Of a stretch of 64,000 nucleotides of DNA, positions 25,416-35,050 are shown piece by piece. Each line of letters opens with the position of its first letter. Positions within the stretch are counted from its first letter, which is position 1. Location: the NCBI GenBank assembly GCA_047638695.1, contig JBLINY010000015.1, positions 1 to 64,000 on the forward strand, read 5' to 3'. The stretch is from JAHECQ01 sp047638695. GTDB lineage: Bacteria > Actinomycetota > Acidimicrobiia > Acidimicrobiales > SZUA-35. The notes under the pieces are model-generated. The model had not been told where the DNA came from, searched no databases, and saw only the letters and a list, made by a program, of their open reading frames with translations. The translations under genes and the position numbers were made by a program.

Positions 25416-27650
25416 TCAGCCTGCTACGAAGTCGGCGAGTGCTGCGTTCAGAGTCGAGCTCGGCTGCATAGCAGCGGCCGCCTGTTCAGGATCAGGGAAG
25501 TAATAGCCACCAATATCCATGGCCTGTCCCTGTACTGCATTCAGCTCAGCAACGATGGCCTGCTCGTTGTCGGCGAGCGCCGCCGCTAACGGCGCGAAGC
25601 GAGCGGCGAAGGCCGGATCTTCGGATTGGGTTGCAAGAGCCTCGGCCCAATACATGGCGAGATAGAAGTGGCTTCCCCGGTTGTCGAGCTCATTCACCTT
25701 GCGAGATGGCGACCGCCCCTCGTCGAGGAACCGGCCGGTGGCGGCGTCGAGCGCATCGGCCATGATCTGAGCTCCGGCGTTGCCAAAGTTCTGAGCCAAA
25801 TGCTCGAGCGACACAGCCAAGGCCAGAAATTCGCCGAGAGAGTCCCAGCGAAGGTGGTTCTCTTTCTCGAACTGCTGGACGTGCTTGGGGGCCGAGCCAC
25901 CGGCGCCGGTCTCGAATAGGCCACCGCCTTTCATCAAGGGCACGATCGAGAGCATCTTTGCGCTGGTGCCAAGTTCGAGGATCGGGAAGAGATCGGTGAG
26001 GTAGTCGCGCAGTACGTTGCCGGTGGCGGAGATGGTGTCCTCGCCCCTGGCGATCCGCTCCAGCGAGAACCGAGTTGCTTCCACCGGCGACATGATCTCG
26101 ATCTGGACACCCTCGATCTCATGGTCTGGCAAGTATTGCTTGACCTTGGCGATCAGATGAGCGTCGTGGGCTCGGGCCTCGTCAAGCCAGAAGACCACTG
26201 GCGTCGCCGACAAGCGGCCCCGGGTGGCGGCCAGCTTCACCCAGTCCTGCACCGGGGCGTCCTTCACCTGGCACATACGCCAGATGTCGCCCTCGCCTAC
26301 TTTGTGCTCGAACACAACGTTGCCAGCAGTATCGGTGACCCGGACAGCTCCAGGCTCTGCCATCTCGAATGTCTTGTCGTGCGAGCCGTACTCCTCAGCC
26401 TTTTGGGCCATCAGTCCGACGTTCGGGACGGTTCCCATAGTCGTTGGGTCGAAAGCTCCGTGCTCCTGGCAGAACTTGATGGTCTCGTCATAGACGCCGG
26501 CGTAGCTGCTATCGGGAATGACGGTCTTCGTGTCCTGGAGATCGCCCGCCGTGTTCCACATCTGGCCCGAGGTCCGAATCATGGCTGGCATTGATGCGTC
26601 GATGATCACATCACTCGGCACATGCAGGTTGGTTATGCCATTGTCGGAGTCGACCATTGCTACGTCGGGGCCGCTGGCGTACGTCGCAGCGATATCGGCT
26701 TCGATGGCGGCCTTCACGTCGGAGGGGAGCGACTCGACGGCATCGAGCACATTGCCAAGCCCGTTGTTGGGGTTGGCTCCAGCCGCCGTAAGCGTGTCGC
26801 CATGTTTGGCGAATACGTCGGCGAAATAAGCCCGCACCCCGTGGCCGAAAATGATGGGGTCGGAAACCTTCATCATCGTTGCCTTGAGGTGCAGCGAGAA
26901 CAGCACGCCCTTGGCTCGGGCATCGTCGATCTCAGCGGTCAGGAAGTCGACGAGCGCTGCCTTACTCATGGCCGTCGTGTCGACGACCTCGCCAGCCTGG
27001 ACGGCGACGGGCGAACGGAGAGCAGTGGCGTTGCCGTCACGGTCGATGAACTCGATGGTGAGCTCGGTGGCCGCCGTCATTGTGGCGGCTTGCTCGTTCG
27101 ATCGAAAGTCGCCGCTCGTCATCGTGGCAACATGGGTGTTCGATGCCGACGACCATTCGCCCATCGAATGCGGGTTCTTGCGTGCATATTCCTTTACCGC
27201 GCGGGGCGCTCGGCGGTCGCTGTTGCCTTCTCGCAGCACCGGGTTGACGGCGCTGCCGAGCACCTTGCCGTAGCGTGTGCGGGTCTCTTCCTCTGCCGAA
27301 TTGGCCGGGCTGTCGGGATAGTCGGGAACGGCGTAACCCTTTGCCTGGAGCTCGGCGATGGTCTCCTTGAGCTGCGGAATCGAAGCGCTGATATTCGGCA
27401 GCTTGATGATGTTGGCGGCTGGGTCCTGCGTCAGTTCACCCAGTTCAGCCAGGGCGTCGTTCAACCTCTGATCCGGGGCGAGGTTCTCCGGGAAGTTGGC
27501 GATGACCCGCCCGGCCAGGGAGATGTCGCGCGTTTCGACTTCGACGCCGCACGCACTCGCGAAGGCTGAGATGATCGGCAAGAACGAGTACGTGGCCAGG
27601 GCGGGCGCCTCGTCGGTAAGGGTGTAGATGATCTTCGGTGTGTCTGTCAT
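25416..27650 (-). CDS. icd: Monomeric NADP-dependent isocitrate dehydrogenase
   Basis: A 744-aa monomeric IDH that oxidises isocitrate to 2-oxoglutarate in the TCA cycle with NADP. The family is unmistakable: N-terminal IIYTLTDEAPALATYSFLPI, substrate-binding LPNISASIPQLKETIAELQ (near residue 86), YARKNPHSMG and ASNTHVATM, and a C-terminal MADALDAATGRFL. Length is standard. The ATG at 27650 has a GGAAGAG ribosome site; the longer frame upstream overlaps the oxidoreductase gene and is not real. Its product 2-oxoglutarate is the co-substrate of the four or five dioxygenases in this window. Confidence 0.95.
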   Translation of the reverse strand: MTDTPKIIYTLTDEAPALATYSFLPIISAFASACGVEVETRDISLAGRVIANFPENLAPDQRLNDALAELGELTQDPAANIIKLPNISASIPQLKETIAELQAKGYAVPDYPDSPANSAEEETRTRYGKVLGSAVNPVLREGNSDRRAPRAVKEYARKNPHSMGEWSSASNTHVATMTSGDFRSNEQAATMTAATELTIEFIDRDGNATALRSPVAVQAGEVVDTTAMSKAALVDFLTAEIDDARAKGVLFSLHLKATMMKVSDPIIFGHGVRAYFADVFAKHGDTLTAAGANPNNGLGNVLDAVESLPSDVKAAIEADIAATYASGPDVAMVDSDNGITNLHVPSDVIIDASMPAMIRTSGQMWNTAGDLQDTKTVIPDSSYAGVYDETIKFCQEHGAFDPTTMGTVPNVGLMAQKAEEYGSHDKTFEMAEPGAVRVTDTAGNVVFEHKVGEGDIWRMCQVKDAPVQDWVKLAATRGRLSATPVVFWLDEARAHDAHLIAKVKQYLPDHEIEGVQIEIMSPVEATRFSLERIARGEDTISATGNVLRDYLTDLFPILELGTSAKMLSIVPLMKGGGLFETGAGGSAPKHVQQFEKENHLRWDSLGEFLALAVSLEHLAQNFGNAGAQIMADALDAATGRFLDEGRSPSRKVNELDNRGSHFYLAMYWAEALATQSEDPAFAARFAPLAAALADNEQAIVAELNAVQGQAMDIGGYYFPDPEQAAAAMQPSSTLNAALADFVAG

Positions 27651-27685
27651 GGCTCTTCCGGTCTGGGATGTCCAGCTGAGGTTAG

Positions 27686-29758
27686 CTACAACAAGTAACC
27701 GCCGGTGATTCTGGCCGCACGAGGCAGGCCGAGCACGGAGTTGGCGGCGCAGATGCCAGAGAGCACCGCAGCTTCGATACACCCTGCATTCAGCCCGCAG
27801 TCGGTCCAGTCGCCAGCCAGGTGGAGCCCGTTAAAACCTGATTGATCAGGCCGGAGCCGAACATGGCTAGCACTCGGAACTGCCTGCACATATCGGTCTG
27901 ACGGGTCGACGTTCGCGGTGAGAAACTGTGAATCGAATGCCCTCTCGTCGTCCATCTCAGCACCGGCCAGCAGGTCCCACCGGAAGCGACCAGACTCATC
28001 GATTGCGTGTGGCCAATAGTGAGCTAGGTCATTCTTGATGTAGCTGATTGCGTCGGCTCGGGCCCGTTGACGAGCTCGCCGAGGCTGCTCTGCATCAGTG
28101 CGGTCGTCGACGGCATCGACCTTCATCGACGAGCAGAAGTACGCCAGCGTCTTTGGTGGCGGGCTACCCGTCGAATCGTCCCAGCCCTCTGCGTCCAGCA
28201 AATACGTCATGGACGCCCAGGTGTCATAGGAGTCGACATAATTCGTCACTGTGGTGCCGGTCTCGGGCCAGCCCAACGCGGCCTCGGATTCGGTCACCCA
28301 GAGCTGAAACGCTTGGGTTCCGATCGTCTCCATCGTCGTGGTCATGTCGCGCCACCGAGGATCGGCATCAACCAACTCGCCGGCGAGGTGCTGGGTCATC
28401 CCGACGGGGATAGCAAGCACCAGCTCGTCGTAGTCTCGGCCGCGTTCGAGTCGAACGGTGTCGGCGTCGGGCCACTGGCACCAGAATGATTCGAGGTTGT
28501 GTTCGTGAACGTCGGGGCCCGCCTCGACCTGATCGAGGTCGACGTGATCAGGGAAACAAGGCAGTCCGTCGACGTCGCACAGGGGGTCATACGTTGCGGC
28601 AGGCTGACGCATACGAAGCTGTCGCCCGAGTTCCACCGAGGCCACCTGGGTGCGGCTGGCATCGAGACGCAGCTGCTCGACCCGATGGAAGAACTCAAAC
28701 CGGACACCGCGAGCCCGTAGTGCTTGGTAGAGCGGTGCCATAACGACGTCGCCCATGCCGGCCTGCATCTTCCAGAAGATTGAGCCCTTGAAGTCGAAGA
28801 AGGTCTTCATCGAAAGAAAGAGACCGAGTCCGGCGGGAAATTCCGTGCGGCGAGGATCTCCCCCGCGATGACTGAAGGCCAGGTTGTAGAGACCTCGGAC
28901 GAGCGCACTCTCGACCGTCTGCGGGGATGCACCGTGGCCCTGCACCCAGCTGCGGTAGTCGAGATGGTCGACCGTCTCGAAGCCCTTTCGTAGGAGGTCG
29001 TCACGCAGGAGACCGCGGATCTGGGCCGTCACAAGATCGAGAAGCTGCCACAGCCGACGCGCCGGTGGGTGATGCTCCATCAGTGGCATGACCGAGGAGC
29101 GGATGCGTTCGACCAGAGCGACGAGCGGCCCGACCGATGGCACTGACGGGACAAGGCGTCCTAATTCCGATTCGATCAACTGTGCTATCCCGGCGACAGC
29201 CCCAATTCCCGTGGCGGCCAACATCTCGGCCCCTCGGGTCTGACCTTCAGCCGACCGCCATTCGAGCGACTGATAGAAGTCGGCCACGAGCCGCAACGAA
29301 CGTCTCAGCATGTCGACCGCTGTCACCACCGGGGTCTCACCGATTGGCTCACCGGGAAGGAGGTCGTTGGCCGAGAAGGCGGCGGTCCACGTCGACCAAG
29401 AGCCCTCGTGGAGGTCATCGAGACCAATATGCGGGGCAGGCGAAAAGGCGTCCCTCCAGGTTTTGATCGGAGCATCTGGAGCCGTGGCATTGCGATCGAG
29501 TTCGGCGTAGCACTCACGCATCACTCGGAAGGCGTTGTCGTAATAGCCGAGCCAGATATGCAGACCGTGCTCTTCGATACGCCCGTTGGAACCGCGGCTG
29601 CTGGCACCTTTGCCGCCAAGACGGAAACCACGTTGATACAGCGTTACGTCCCCTACCCGATCCCTCACCTCGGGGTCGCTCAGACGCCATGCCGTTGTAA
29701 GGCCCGCCATACCTCCTCCGAGGATGGCGACGTTGGGCTTATCGGATGTGGACGTCAC
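27686..29758 (-). CDS. FAD-dependent oxidoreductase, phytoene-desaturase-like
   Basis: A 690-aa flavoprotein of the amine-oxidase/carotenoid-desaturase superfamily. The N-terminal dinucleotide motif VAILGGGMAGLTTAWRL is near residue 9, then RLGGKGASSRG and EEHGLHIWLGYYDNAFRVMRECYAEL, a segment shared with plant-type phytoene desaturases. The C-terminal FAD motif FNGLHLAGDWTDCGLNAGCIEAAVLSG is near residue 650. It is longer than classical desaturases because of a helical insertion around 190-260. The ATG overlaps the stop of the upstream cyclase-ATPase gene (ATGA). With a polyprenyl synthase in the divergent operon, an isoprenoid substrate is possible. Confidence 0.75.
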   Translation of the reverse strand: MTSTSDKPNVAILGGGMAGLTTAWRLSDPEVRDRVGDVTLYQRGFRLGGKGASSRGSNGRIEEHGLHIWLGYYDNAFRVMRECYAELDRNATAPDAPIKTWRDAFSPAPHIGLDDLHEGSWSTWTAAFSANDLLPGEPIGETPVVTAVDMLRRSLRLVADFYQSLEWRSAEGQTRGAEMLAATGIGAVAGIAQLIESELGRLVPSVPSVGPLVALVERIRSSVMPLMEHHPPARRLWQLLDLVTAQIRGLLRDDLLRKGFETVDHLDYRSWVQGHGASPQTVESALVRGLYNLAFSHRGGDPRRTEFPAGLGLFLSMKTFFDFKGSIFWKMQAGMGDVVMAPLYQALRARGVRFEFFHRVEQLRLDASRTQVASVELGRQLRMRQPAATYDPLCDVDGLPCFPDHVDLDQVEAGPDVHEHNLESFWCQWPDADTVRLERGRDYDELVLAIPVGMTQHLAGELVDADPRWRDMTTTMETIGTQAFQLWVTESEAALGWPETGTTVTNYVDSYDTWASMTYLLDAEGWDDSTGSPPPKTLAYFCSSMKVDAVDDRTDAEQPRRARQRARADAISYIKNDLAHYWPHAIDESGRFRWDLLAGAEMDDERAFDSQFLTANVDPSDRYVQAVPSASHVRLRPDQSGFNGLHLAGDWTDCGLNAGCIEAAVLSGICAANSVLGLPRAARITGGYLL

Positions 29759-32700
29759 ACCACCGAGTACAGCAGCTCGCTCAGGCGTTGCACCTCGGGA
29801 TAGCCCTCGGCCGACGGGAACTCGTCAAGTGCGGCCTCAGCCCGTCGGACCACCAACATGCCATCGATCTGGCCGGATACGTCCTGCTCGATCAGGTCGG
29901 CGAGGGCACGTAGCTCATACACCCTTGCTCCTTGCCCCCGGGCCACGACCGCCGCTTCACACAACAAGTGGGCCACGAGGCCTTGGCCGTCGGCCAATGC
30001 CGGGTCGATGGCCGCCGCCCCGAGTCGCCGGACTTCAGCCCAAAGCCAAAGCGCGCCGGTCTCGGTTGCAACCCGCTCCGCTCCAGCGATCGCCTTCCGA
30101 GCCGCCAAGCGCTCACCCCGGGCCAGATGACCCCTAGCTGTTTCGAGATACAGCATGGGCGAGAAGAGCCGAGCCACTCCATCCATAGCCTCTGCGGCGC
30201 TGTGCAAACGATCGAGCAAGTTCTCGGTGGGCTCGAGCTGCACAGCGCCGATGAGCTGATGCAGTTGCCCATTCTGTTGCCAAAACGCCAGGGCCGGCTC
30301 CTCGCCGATGGCACAGATCTCGGCGCCGATCTCGATGGCGCGCCGCCCATTGCCCACCTGTTCATAGAACAGCGCAGCATTTGCTTTGACATGGGCTGCA
30401 CTCATCGCCGCGGCCGGGCCGGCGATCGTTGCTGCCTCAGCTTCGGCCATCGCCAACATGGCCTCGGCCTCCTCCATCTGACCCCGTAGCCAGAGCAGTG
30501 GTGGAAGCCGCGACAACCCGACGGAGACAGGATCGTCGGCGGTTGACCAGTTGGCTCGGAACTCGGGACGAAGGCCGAGGCGCGCCAGGTCGAGTGCGGC
30601 GGTGGTGAGGAGCGGCTCGGCATATCTGAAGTTGCCGCGGTACATCATGTGCGTTCCGCGGAAGAGCCGAGCAAGAGCGCCAGCAATATCATCGCCCTTC
30701 GCCAGCCTTGAGATCTGCCGCAGGATGCCACCACCGCGTCGGAGCTCCGACATCAGCATCGCGCTCGCCCACTCGCGGGTCAGCGCCCGCACCAACGCGG
30801 TTTCATCTTGCTCCTCGCTGAGTAGCCGAGTCAGGCGCTCGCGATCAAGGGCATTGGCGCCGTAGCCGGCCTGATCGGCGGCCCCGGAAAGAACTGCCCG
30901 CAATTCAAGAGCTTCCAGTTCAACCGAGCGTTCGATCTCCTCGCTCGCGCAGATCTCCAGAACCCGATCAATGAGCTCGATTCCTTCATGGAACGCGCCG
31001 GCTGCTCGGGCCTCAACAGCGGCGGCCAACTTCGCTTTCGCTGCTTCGACCCAACGGGCGGCCCCATCGAAATGCACGCCCAGTAGCAACGTGCTGCACG
31101 ATCTCCCGTCGGACGCACTTAGCTCGACCAGAGCGTCGGCGACTTGACCATGGCGCACCTGGCGATCTCCGCGAACGAGGAGGTCGTAGGCGAGCTGCCG
31201 GGCCAGAGCGTGCCGGAACCGATAGCCGTCGTTGCTGGCTTCGATCAGGCCCGCGTCCAAAAGCCAGGCAACGTCGTCAGCAATTGAGTCGTGAGTGACA
31301 GAGGCCGAATCAGCAGGGCCGCCGTTCACGTGGGCCACCCGTAGTAAGGCCTCACTGAATTCTCTGCCGATCACCGCCGCCGTCGATGCGAGACTCGACG
31401 CCGAAGTCGACTGATCTAGCTGAGCCCGCAGGGCCTGCTGCACCACGATCGGGACTTCAGAGTGAGGTAGGAGCGCTCGACGGCCACCGACGACGTCGAG
31501 TTGATCGTGTGCGTTCACCAAGGCCGTGGCGAAGAAGGGGTTGCCGGCCGACTTGCTCACGATATTGGCAACATCGATCGGCGAAAGATCGCGGCCGGCC
31601 CCGCTAACAACTCGTTCGAGTTCCTCGGACGCAAGCGGCCCAAGGCTGATGGTGAACAGTTGCTCAACCCCTTGGAGCGCCGAAGCGCTGAGACGTGAGG
31701 TAGCAAGCAGCAGCACACCGGGTAGTTGCTCTGAGACAAGCCGACTGAGCAGGTCCGATGTTGAATGGTCGAGCCAGTGGATGTCTTCTGCCAGCACGAC
31801 CAGCGGCGTCGTCGACGCACGCTGGCGGACGGCATCGAGAAGTTCCTCGATCGCTGCCGCGCGGGTGTTGGCCTGGTTGAGACGTCCGAGAAGATCGTCG
31901 GGGAGAACCAGATCGCTCGAGCCAAAGGCTGCACGCAGGGCACCGAAGCTCTCGGTTTGGCGATACGAATCGGCCAGTATGGCCAACTCCGGACCGTCAA
32001 CCACGTAGCTGCCGAGAAAGGAGGCAATCAGTTGAGACTTGCCAATACCTGCCTCGCCGGTGATCAACACCGAACGCGATCCGCCATCTCGAACCGCTCG
32101 CCAGCTCTCTGCCAGGCGCGACCGCTCTGGACTACGTCCCACCAGAGTCGGTGCGACCGGCGGCGTCTCTAGGCGACCCGTTACCTCGAACAGGGAGAGA
32201 TCGCCCTCGAGGTCGCCAATCTGCATCACATCAGCTGAGGACATCTCAAACTTGTCGCTTATAAGCGCTGCCGTCGCCTCGCTGATACAGACTGCGCCCG
32301 GCCTGGCCGCGTCTTGCACCTTGGCCGCCAGGTTCGCGGCCGATCCCAGGAGTATCGGCCGTTGGCCGTCCTTGAGGTCTCTGACGATGATCTCGCCCGT
32401 GTGAATCCCAATTCGAACCGAGACCTCGAAACCGAACCGCCGCTCGATCTCTCGGGCCGCACGGCTGATGGCCGGACCGAGCTCGAGAGCCATGTTGACG
32501 GCGCGCTCGGCGTCGTCCTCGGCTGCCTCAGGCCATCCGAACCAGATGAAACGACCGTCGCCTTCATCACGCCCGAGAAAGCCGCCATGTCGCTCGGTGA
32601 TCGGCGCCGAAGCGGCATGGTAGGCATCGATGAGTTCGACATAGTCTTCGCCGTCCAGCACTACCGACAGCGGTGTTGACCCCACGACATCGACGAAAAC

Positions 32701-32943
32701 AATAGTGAGAAGACGCCAAGATTCGCGTGCGGCTGTTTCGGCCAAGATCTCGTCTACTGGTTGGGTACGGCCGCTAAAGCAGGCCGAAATGCGGCGACTC
32801 CACGGCCGAACGCTGCCCGGCCCTGAGATCGCTACGAGTGTCTCACTGCTCGGCCAACCTCGCCAAACGATCGAAAATCGGCATCGGCGGTTGTCAGCCC
32901 AACGCGCAGTACACGGGAGCGGCCGAACCTGCGACAAGGCCAA
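29755..32943 (-). CDS. Class III nucleotidyl cyclase fused to AAA ATPase and TPR-like region
   Basis: A large regulator of 1062 aa at most. A class III cyclase domain spans about residues 75-255: metal-binding Asp85 in VFVDVVGST and Asp129 in DEGDG, and IGIHTGE. An orphan AAA/NACHT-type ATPase follows with Walker A GEAGIGKS (296-303) and a Walker-B-like LVVLAEDIHWLDH. The rest is helical TPR-like repeats. In the segment equivalent to VNxAAR the catalytic Asn is kept (AANLAAK) but Arg is replaced by Lys208. The start is doubtful: TTG at 32943 overlaps the upstream gene by 50 bases, and the first 65 residues look unconserved. A later TTG near residue 67 is possible. Confidence 0.8.
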   Translation of the reverse strand: MALSQVRPLPCTARWADNRRCRFSIVWRGWPSSETLVAISGPGSVRPWSRRISACFSGRTQPVDEILAETAARESWRLLTIVFVDVVGSTPLSVVLDGEDYVELIDAYHAASAPITERHGGFLGRDEGDGRFIWFGWPEAAEDDAERAVNMALELGPAISRAAREIERRFGFEVSVRIGIHTGEIIVRDLKDGQRPILLGSAANLAAKVQDAARPGAVCISEATAALISDKFEMSSADVMQIGDLEGDLSLFEVTGRLETPPVAPTLVGRSPERSRLAESWRAVRDGGSRSVLITGEAGIGKSQLIASFLGSYVVDGPELAILADSYRQTESFGALRAAFGSSDLVLPDDLLGRLNQANTRAAAIEELLDAVRQRASTTPLVVLAEDIHWLDHSTSDLLSRLVSEQLPGVLLLATSRLSASALQGVEQLFTISLGPLASEELERVVSGAGRDLSPIDVANIVSKSAGNPFFATALVNAHDQLDVVGGRRALLPHSEVPIVVQQALRAQLDQSTSASSLASTAAVIGREFSEALLRVAHVNGGPADSASVTHDSIADDVAWLLDAGLIEASNDGYRFRHALARQLAYDLLVRGDRQVRHGQVADALVELSASDGRSCSTLLLGVHFDGAARWVEAAKAKLAAAVEARAAGAFHEGIELIDRVLEICASEEIERSVELEALELRAVLSGAADQAGYGANALDRERLTRLLSEEQDETALVRALTREWASAMLMSELRRGGGILRQISRLAKGDDIAGALARLFRGTHMMYRGNFRYAEPLLTTAALDLARLGLRPEFRANWSTADDPVSVGLSRLPPLLWLRGQMEEAEAMLAMAEAEAATIAGPAAAMSAAHVKANAALFYEQVGNGRRAIEIGAEICAIGEEPALAFWQQNGQLHQLIGAVQLEPTENLLDRLHSAAEAMDGVARLFSPMLYLETARGHLARGERLAARKAIAGAERVATETGALWLWAEVRRLGAAAIDPALADGQGLVAHLLCEAAVVARGQGARVYELRALADLIEQDVSGQIDGMLVVRRAEAALDEFPSAEGYPEVQRLSELLYSVV

Positions 32944-33475
32944 GCACTAGGGGCGAAACAGAGCCCGCTACGGGGCCGGTCGGCACCCATCCCCACGTGC
33001 GGACCCGGAGCAACACCTTGTTGTCCCAACTCCCAGCATGAACGGGATGATGACGATCAATAATGCTGCCATCGAGCCGAGTGAACGTGACCTCGCGATC
33101 GGTGATCGACCGCCCCGCGCTGGAAACCAGAGAACCAACGCGGAAGCTCCATCCTGAAGCCGGAGGCTCGCCGGGAAGGTCGATGGGCGTCTGCGATACC
33201 CACTCGACCACAGGAATCTCGTCGTGAGTGAGCAGAGTGATGTTGCTCGCCGTGCGCTCGACCGACAACGACGCCTGCTCGATCAATGTTGTCCATAGCC
33301 GCGCACCGTTCAGGATCGCGGCCGTGATCGATGAATCGCGATCGACCGAACGGGTGGCATCGGAGACTGCCTTCTCGACGAGTGGCCCGAGCACCTCGAG
33401 GCTCTCGGTGATTCGCTCGACCGAGCTTTCAATAACCTCAGTAAGTGGTGTTGTCTCCTCGAGAGGAAGGCCCAT
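32894..33475 (-). CDS. Hypothetical protein, helical N-terminus
   Basis: A 193-aa protein I do not recognise. Residues 1-80 form amphipathic helices (VIESSVERITESLEVLGPLV), the middle is beta-rich (PASGWSFRVGSLVSSAGRSI, VTFTRLDGSIIDRHHPV) and the last 25 residues are hydrophobic, possibly one membrane-associated segment. It begins three bases after the stop of the small 88-aa gene and runs into the cyclase-ATPase, so it belongs to the five-gene minus-strand set 34934-27686. Its helical-plus-beta layout resembles that of the 210-aa protein in the divergent operon. Confidence 0.6.
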   Translation of the reverse strand: MGLPLEETTPLTEVIESSVERITESLEVLGPLVEKAVSDATRSVDRDSSITAAILNGARLWTTLIEQASLSVERTASNITLLTHDEIPVVEWVSQTPIDLPGEPPASGWSFRVGSLVSSAGRSITDREVTFTRLDGSIIDRHHPVHAGSWDNKVLLRVRTWGWVPTGPVAGSVSPLVLGLVAGSAAPVYCALG

Positions 33476-33478
33476 TGG

Positions 33479-33745
33479 CTACAAGGGCCGATCCGTGTCG
33501 GAGATTATGGCAGCGACGATCTTGCCCGGTGCCTCTACCCCAATCGCCAGAAGGCGGAAGCTTTGGATCCAAAGGTCTGAGGTGTTGGCCATGATCGTGG
33601 CAGCGGCAGCCGACCGAGCCTCGTCGGACGCGTCCTTAGTTACCGCCTGGGTCGCATCCCGGATCCCGACATATGCCGCGACCATCTTCTGGCCGACATC
33701 GGCATTGGCTTCGTTTAGTGCAGCAACTTCCTCGGCCAGTGTCAT
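33479..33745 (-). CDS. Small helical protein, phasin-like pattern
   Basis: An 88-aa, almost wholly alpha-helical protein rich in Ala, with an amphipathic middle (AYVGIRDATQAVTKDASDEARSA is too regular to be random coding) and a hydrophobic end (FRLLAIGVEAPGKIVAAII). The composition recalls phasin-type surfactant proteins of storage granules, but no family motif is certain. It is packed between the 378-aa and 193-aa genes, with three bases to the latter, and probably works with their products. Confidence 0.55.
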   Translation of the reverse strand: MTLAEEVAALNEANADVGQKMVAAYVGIRDATQAVTKDASDEARSAAAATIMANTSDLWIQSFRLLAIGVEAPGKIVAAIISDTDRPL

Positions 33746-33797
33746 GACGTGCTGTCCCCTCCGTTCATGGACTCTTGCTCGGTCGCTCGGCTGATGG

Positions 33798-34934
33798 TCA
33801 TTGATTCTCGTCCATCCAGTGGGTCAGAAACAGTCGAGTTTGATCGGCCCACCCCGACACACACGCATACTCGGCCATGAGTTCGGCCTGAGTCGAATGT
33901 TGTGTTTCGTTGAAATAGAGCATCTTGGTGATCGTGCAACACACGTTGGTGCCGTCTTCCACAACCTGGATGGTTCCGTCGTCAAGCTCGAGATAGTCCG
34001 AGACACCAGGCACCAATCGATACTCGAGGTAGTGGCGATTGGGCTCGCCATTTGTTCCGGCCACGTGACTCGGTGTGAAGACCAGCACCGTATTCGGCCA
34101 CGTACCACCGGGGTTCTCGCAGTTACCGACCACCTCGGTAAACACCCGGCGCGGCCCGTAGATGGCTCCTGCCTGTTCGCCGAAGGCCTGAGCTTCTTGC
34201 ATCCGGGCCAATAGTTCCAACGCCGACGGCGGCAGATCTATATCGGGAACCTCAGTCATACTGCACCAGAACGAGTGGCGCTTGGGCCACTGCGAGGGCT
34301 CAAATAAGTCCGCGACGAAGTCGGCAACGCTGAATCCCAGAGGCATCTCGAAGCACACGTCGGTCCGGAACGAAACTGCGTACTCGCCCTCGCCCTCTAT
34401 CGACACAGGAACAAGTCGGGCCTGGCACCTGGCGCCGGGCTGCGCAAGCAATGCGGGTGCCAGATCGACGCCCGCCTTGATCAGGGCTCCACGGGCGATA
34501 TCTAGCGTCGTTGGGGGAGCCTGATCGAGATGGACTGGCGGCGGATCCGGCGCCGCCCGCTGGGGGCCGCTACCGCCAACGCCACCTTTCGGCAGCAAGG
34601 GGCGCGACGCCGTCAGATCCTCCTGATCCCGAATATCGAAGACGACGCCGAGAAGCTCGGAGGTCTTGGCCCGGTCGGTTACGAGCCGAGCGGCAAGATG
34701 CTGAAGTTGCTGGTCGGCGACGAAGGCGGCCCGGTTCCCGAAGGATCTGTCGAGCGAGAGGGCCACGACAACTTCGAGGATCTCGGCCTCGAGCACGACT
34801 TCTTCGGCACTTGTAGCCACCGTCTCAGCGGCACCTTCGGCGGGCTCGCCGAACAGAGCACGTCGATGGGCTCGATCGTCTGTGGTAGACCCGAGTGACC
34901 CATAGATCGACAGCAGCGCTGCTCGTTGTGACAC
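33798..34934 (-). CDS. Hypothetical protein with possible START/SRPBCC-like C-terminus
   Basis: A 378-aa protein, first gene of the minus-strand cluster. The GTG at 34934 has a good GAGGAG ribosome site 6 bases upstream. Residues 40-80 are helical and charged and about 110-145 is a Pro/Gly-rich linker. The C-terminal half (SFWCSMTEV, RVFTEVVGNCENPGGTWPNTV, YLEYRLVPGVSDYLELDDG, NVCCTITKMLYFN) has the alternating strand pattern of a helix-grip lipid-binding fold, which I offer only as a guess. It diverges from the 210-aa/polyprenyl synthase operon, with 116 bases between. Confidence 0.6.
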   Translation of the reverse strand: MSQRAALLSIYGSLGSTTDDRAHRRALFGEPAEGAAETVATSAEEVVLEAEILEVVVALSLDRSFGNRAAFVADQQLQHLAARLVTDRAKTSELLGVVFDIRDQEDLTASRPLLPKGGVGGSGPQRAAPDPPPVHLDQAPPTTLDIARGALIKAGVDLAPALLAQPGARCQARLVPVSIEGEGEYAVSFRTDVCFEMPLGFSVADFVADLFEPSQWPKRHSFWCSMTEVPDIDLPPSALELLARMQEAQAFGEQAGAIYGPRRVFTEVVGNCENPGGTWPNTVLVFTPSHVAGTNGEPNRHYLEYRLVPGVSDYLELDDGTIQVVEDGTNVCCTITKMLYFNETQHSTQAELMAEYACVSGWADQTRLFLTHWMDENQ

Positions 34935-35036
34935 GTTCGTCTCCTCGGGTGTAGCCGTCGCGAGCTAGCGACCCGCCCTGCACGAGGCCCGATGGTTGGA
35001 TCTTAGCTTCTGATGGATCGGGGACTGAACCGCCTC

Positions 35037-35042
35037 TACCCT
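35037..35042 (+). promoter_or_regulatory. Putative -10 box of the 210-aa gene
   Basis: TACCCT lies 8 bases before the ATG at 35051 without a ribosome site between, consistent with leaderless transcription of the polyprenyl synthase operon. Confidence 0.35.
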
Positions 35043-35050
35043 GAACCCGG

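Noticed and set aside
26622..27569. 315-codon plus-strand frame inside the isocitrate dehydrogenase gene
   Set aside because: It is a shadow of a well-conserved 744-aa enzyme; its composition (rich in Gly, Arg, Val) is typical of antisense frames in high-GC DNA.
34530..34898. 122-codon plus-strand frame opposite the 378-aa gene
   Set aside because: The minus-strand gene has a good ribosome site and a more protein-like composition; the plus frame has no promoter or partner.
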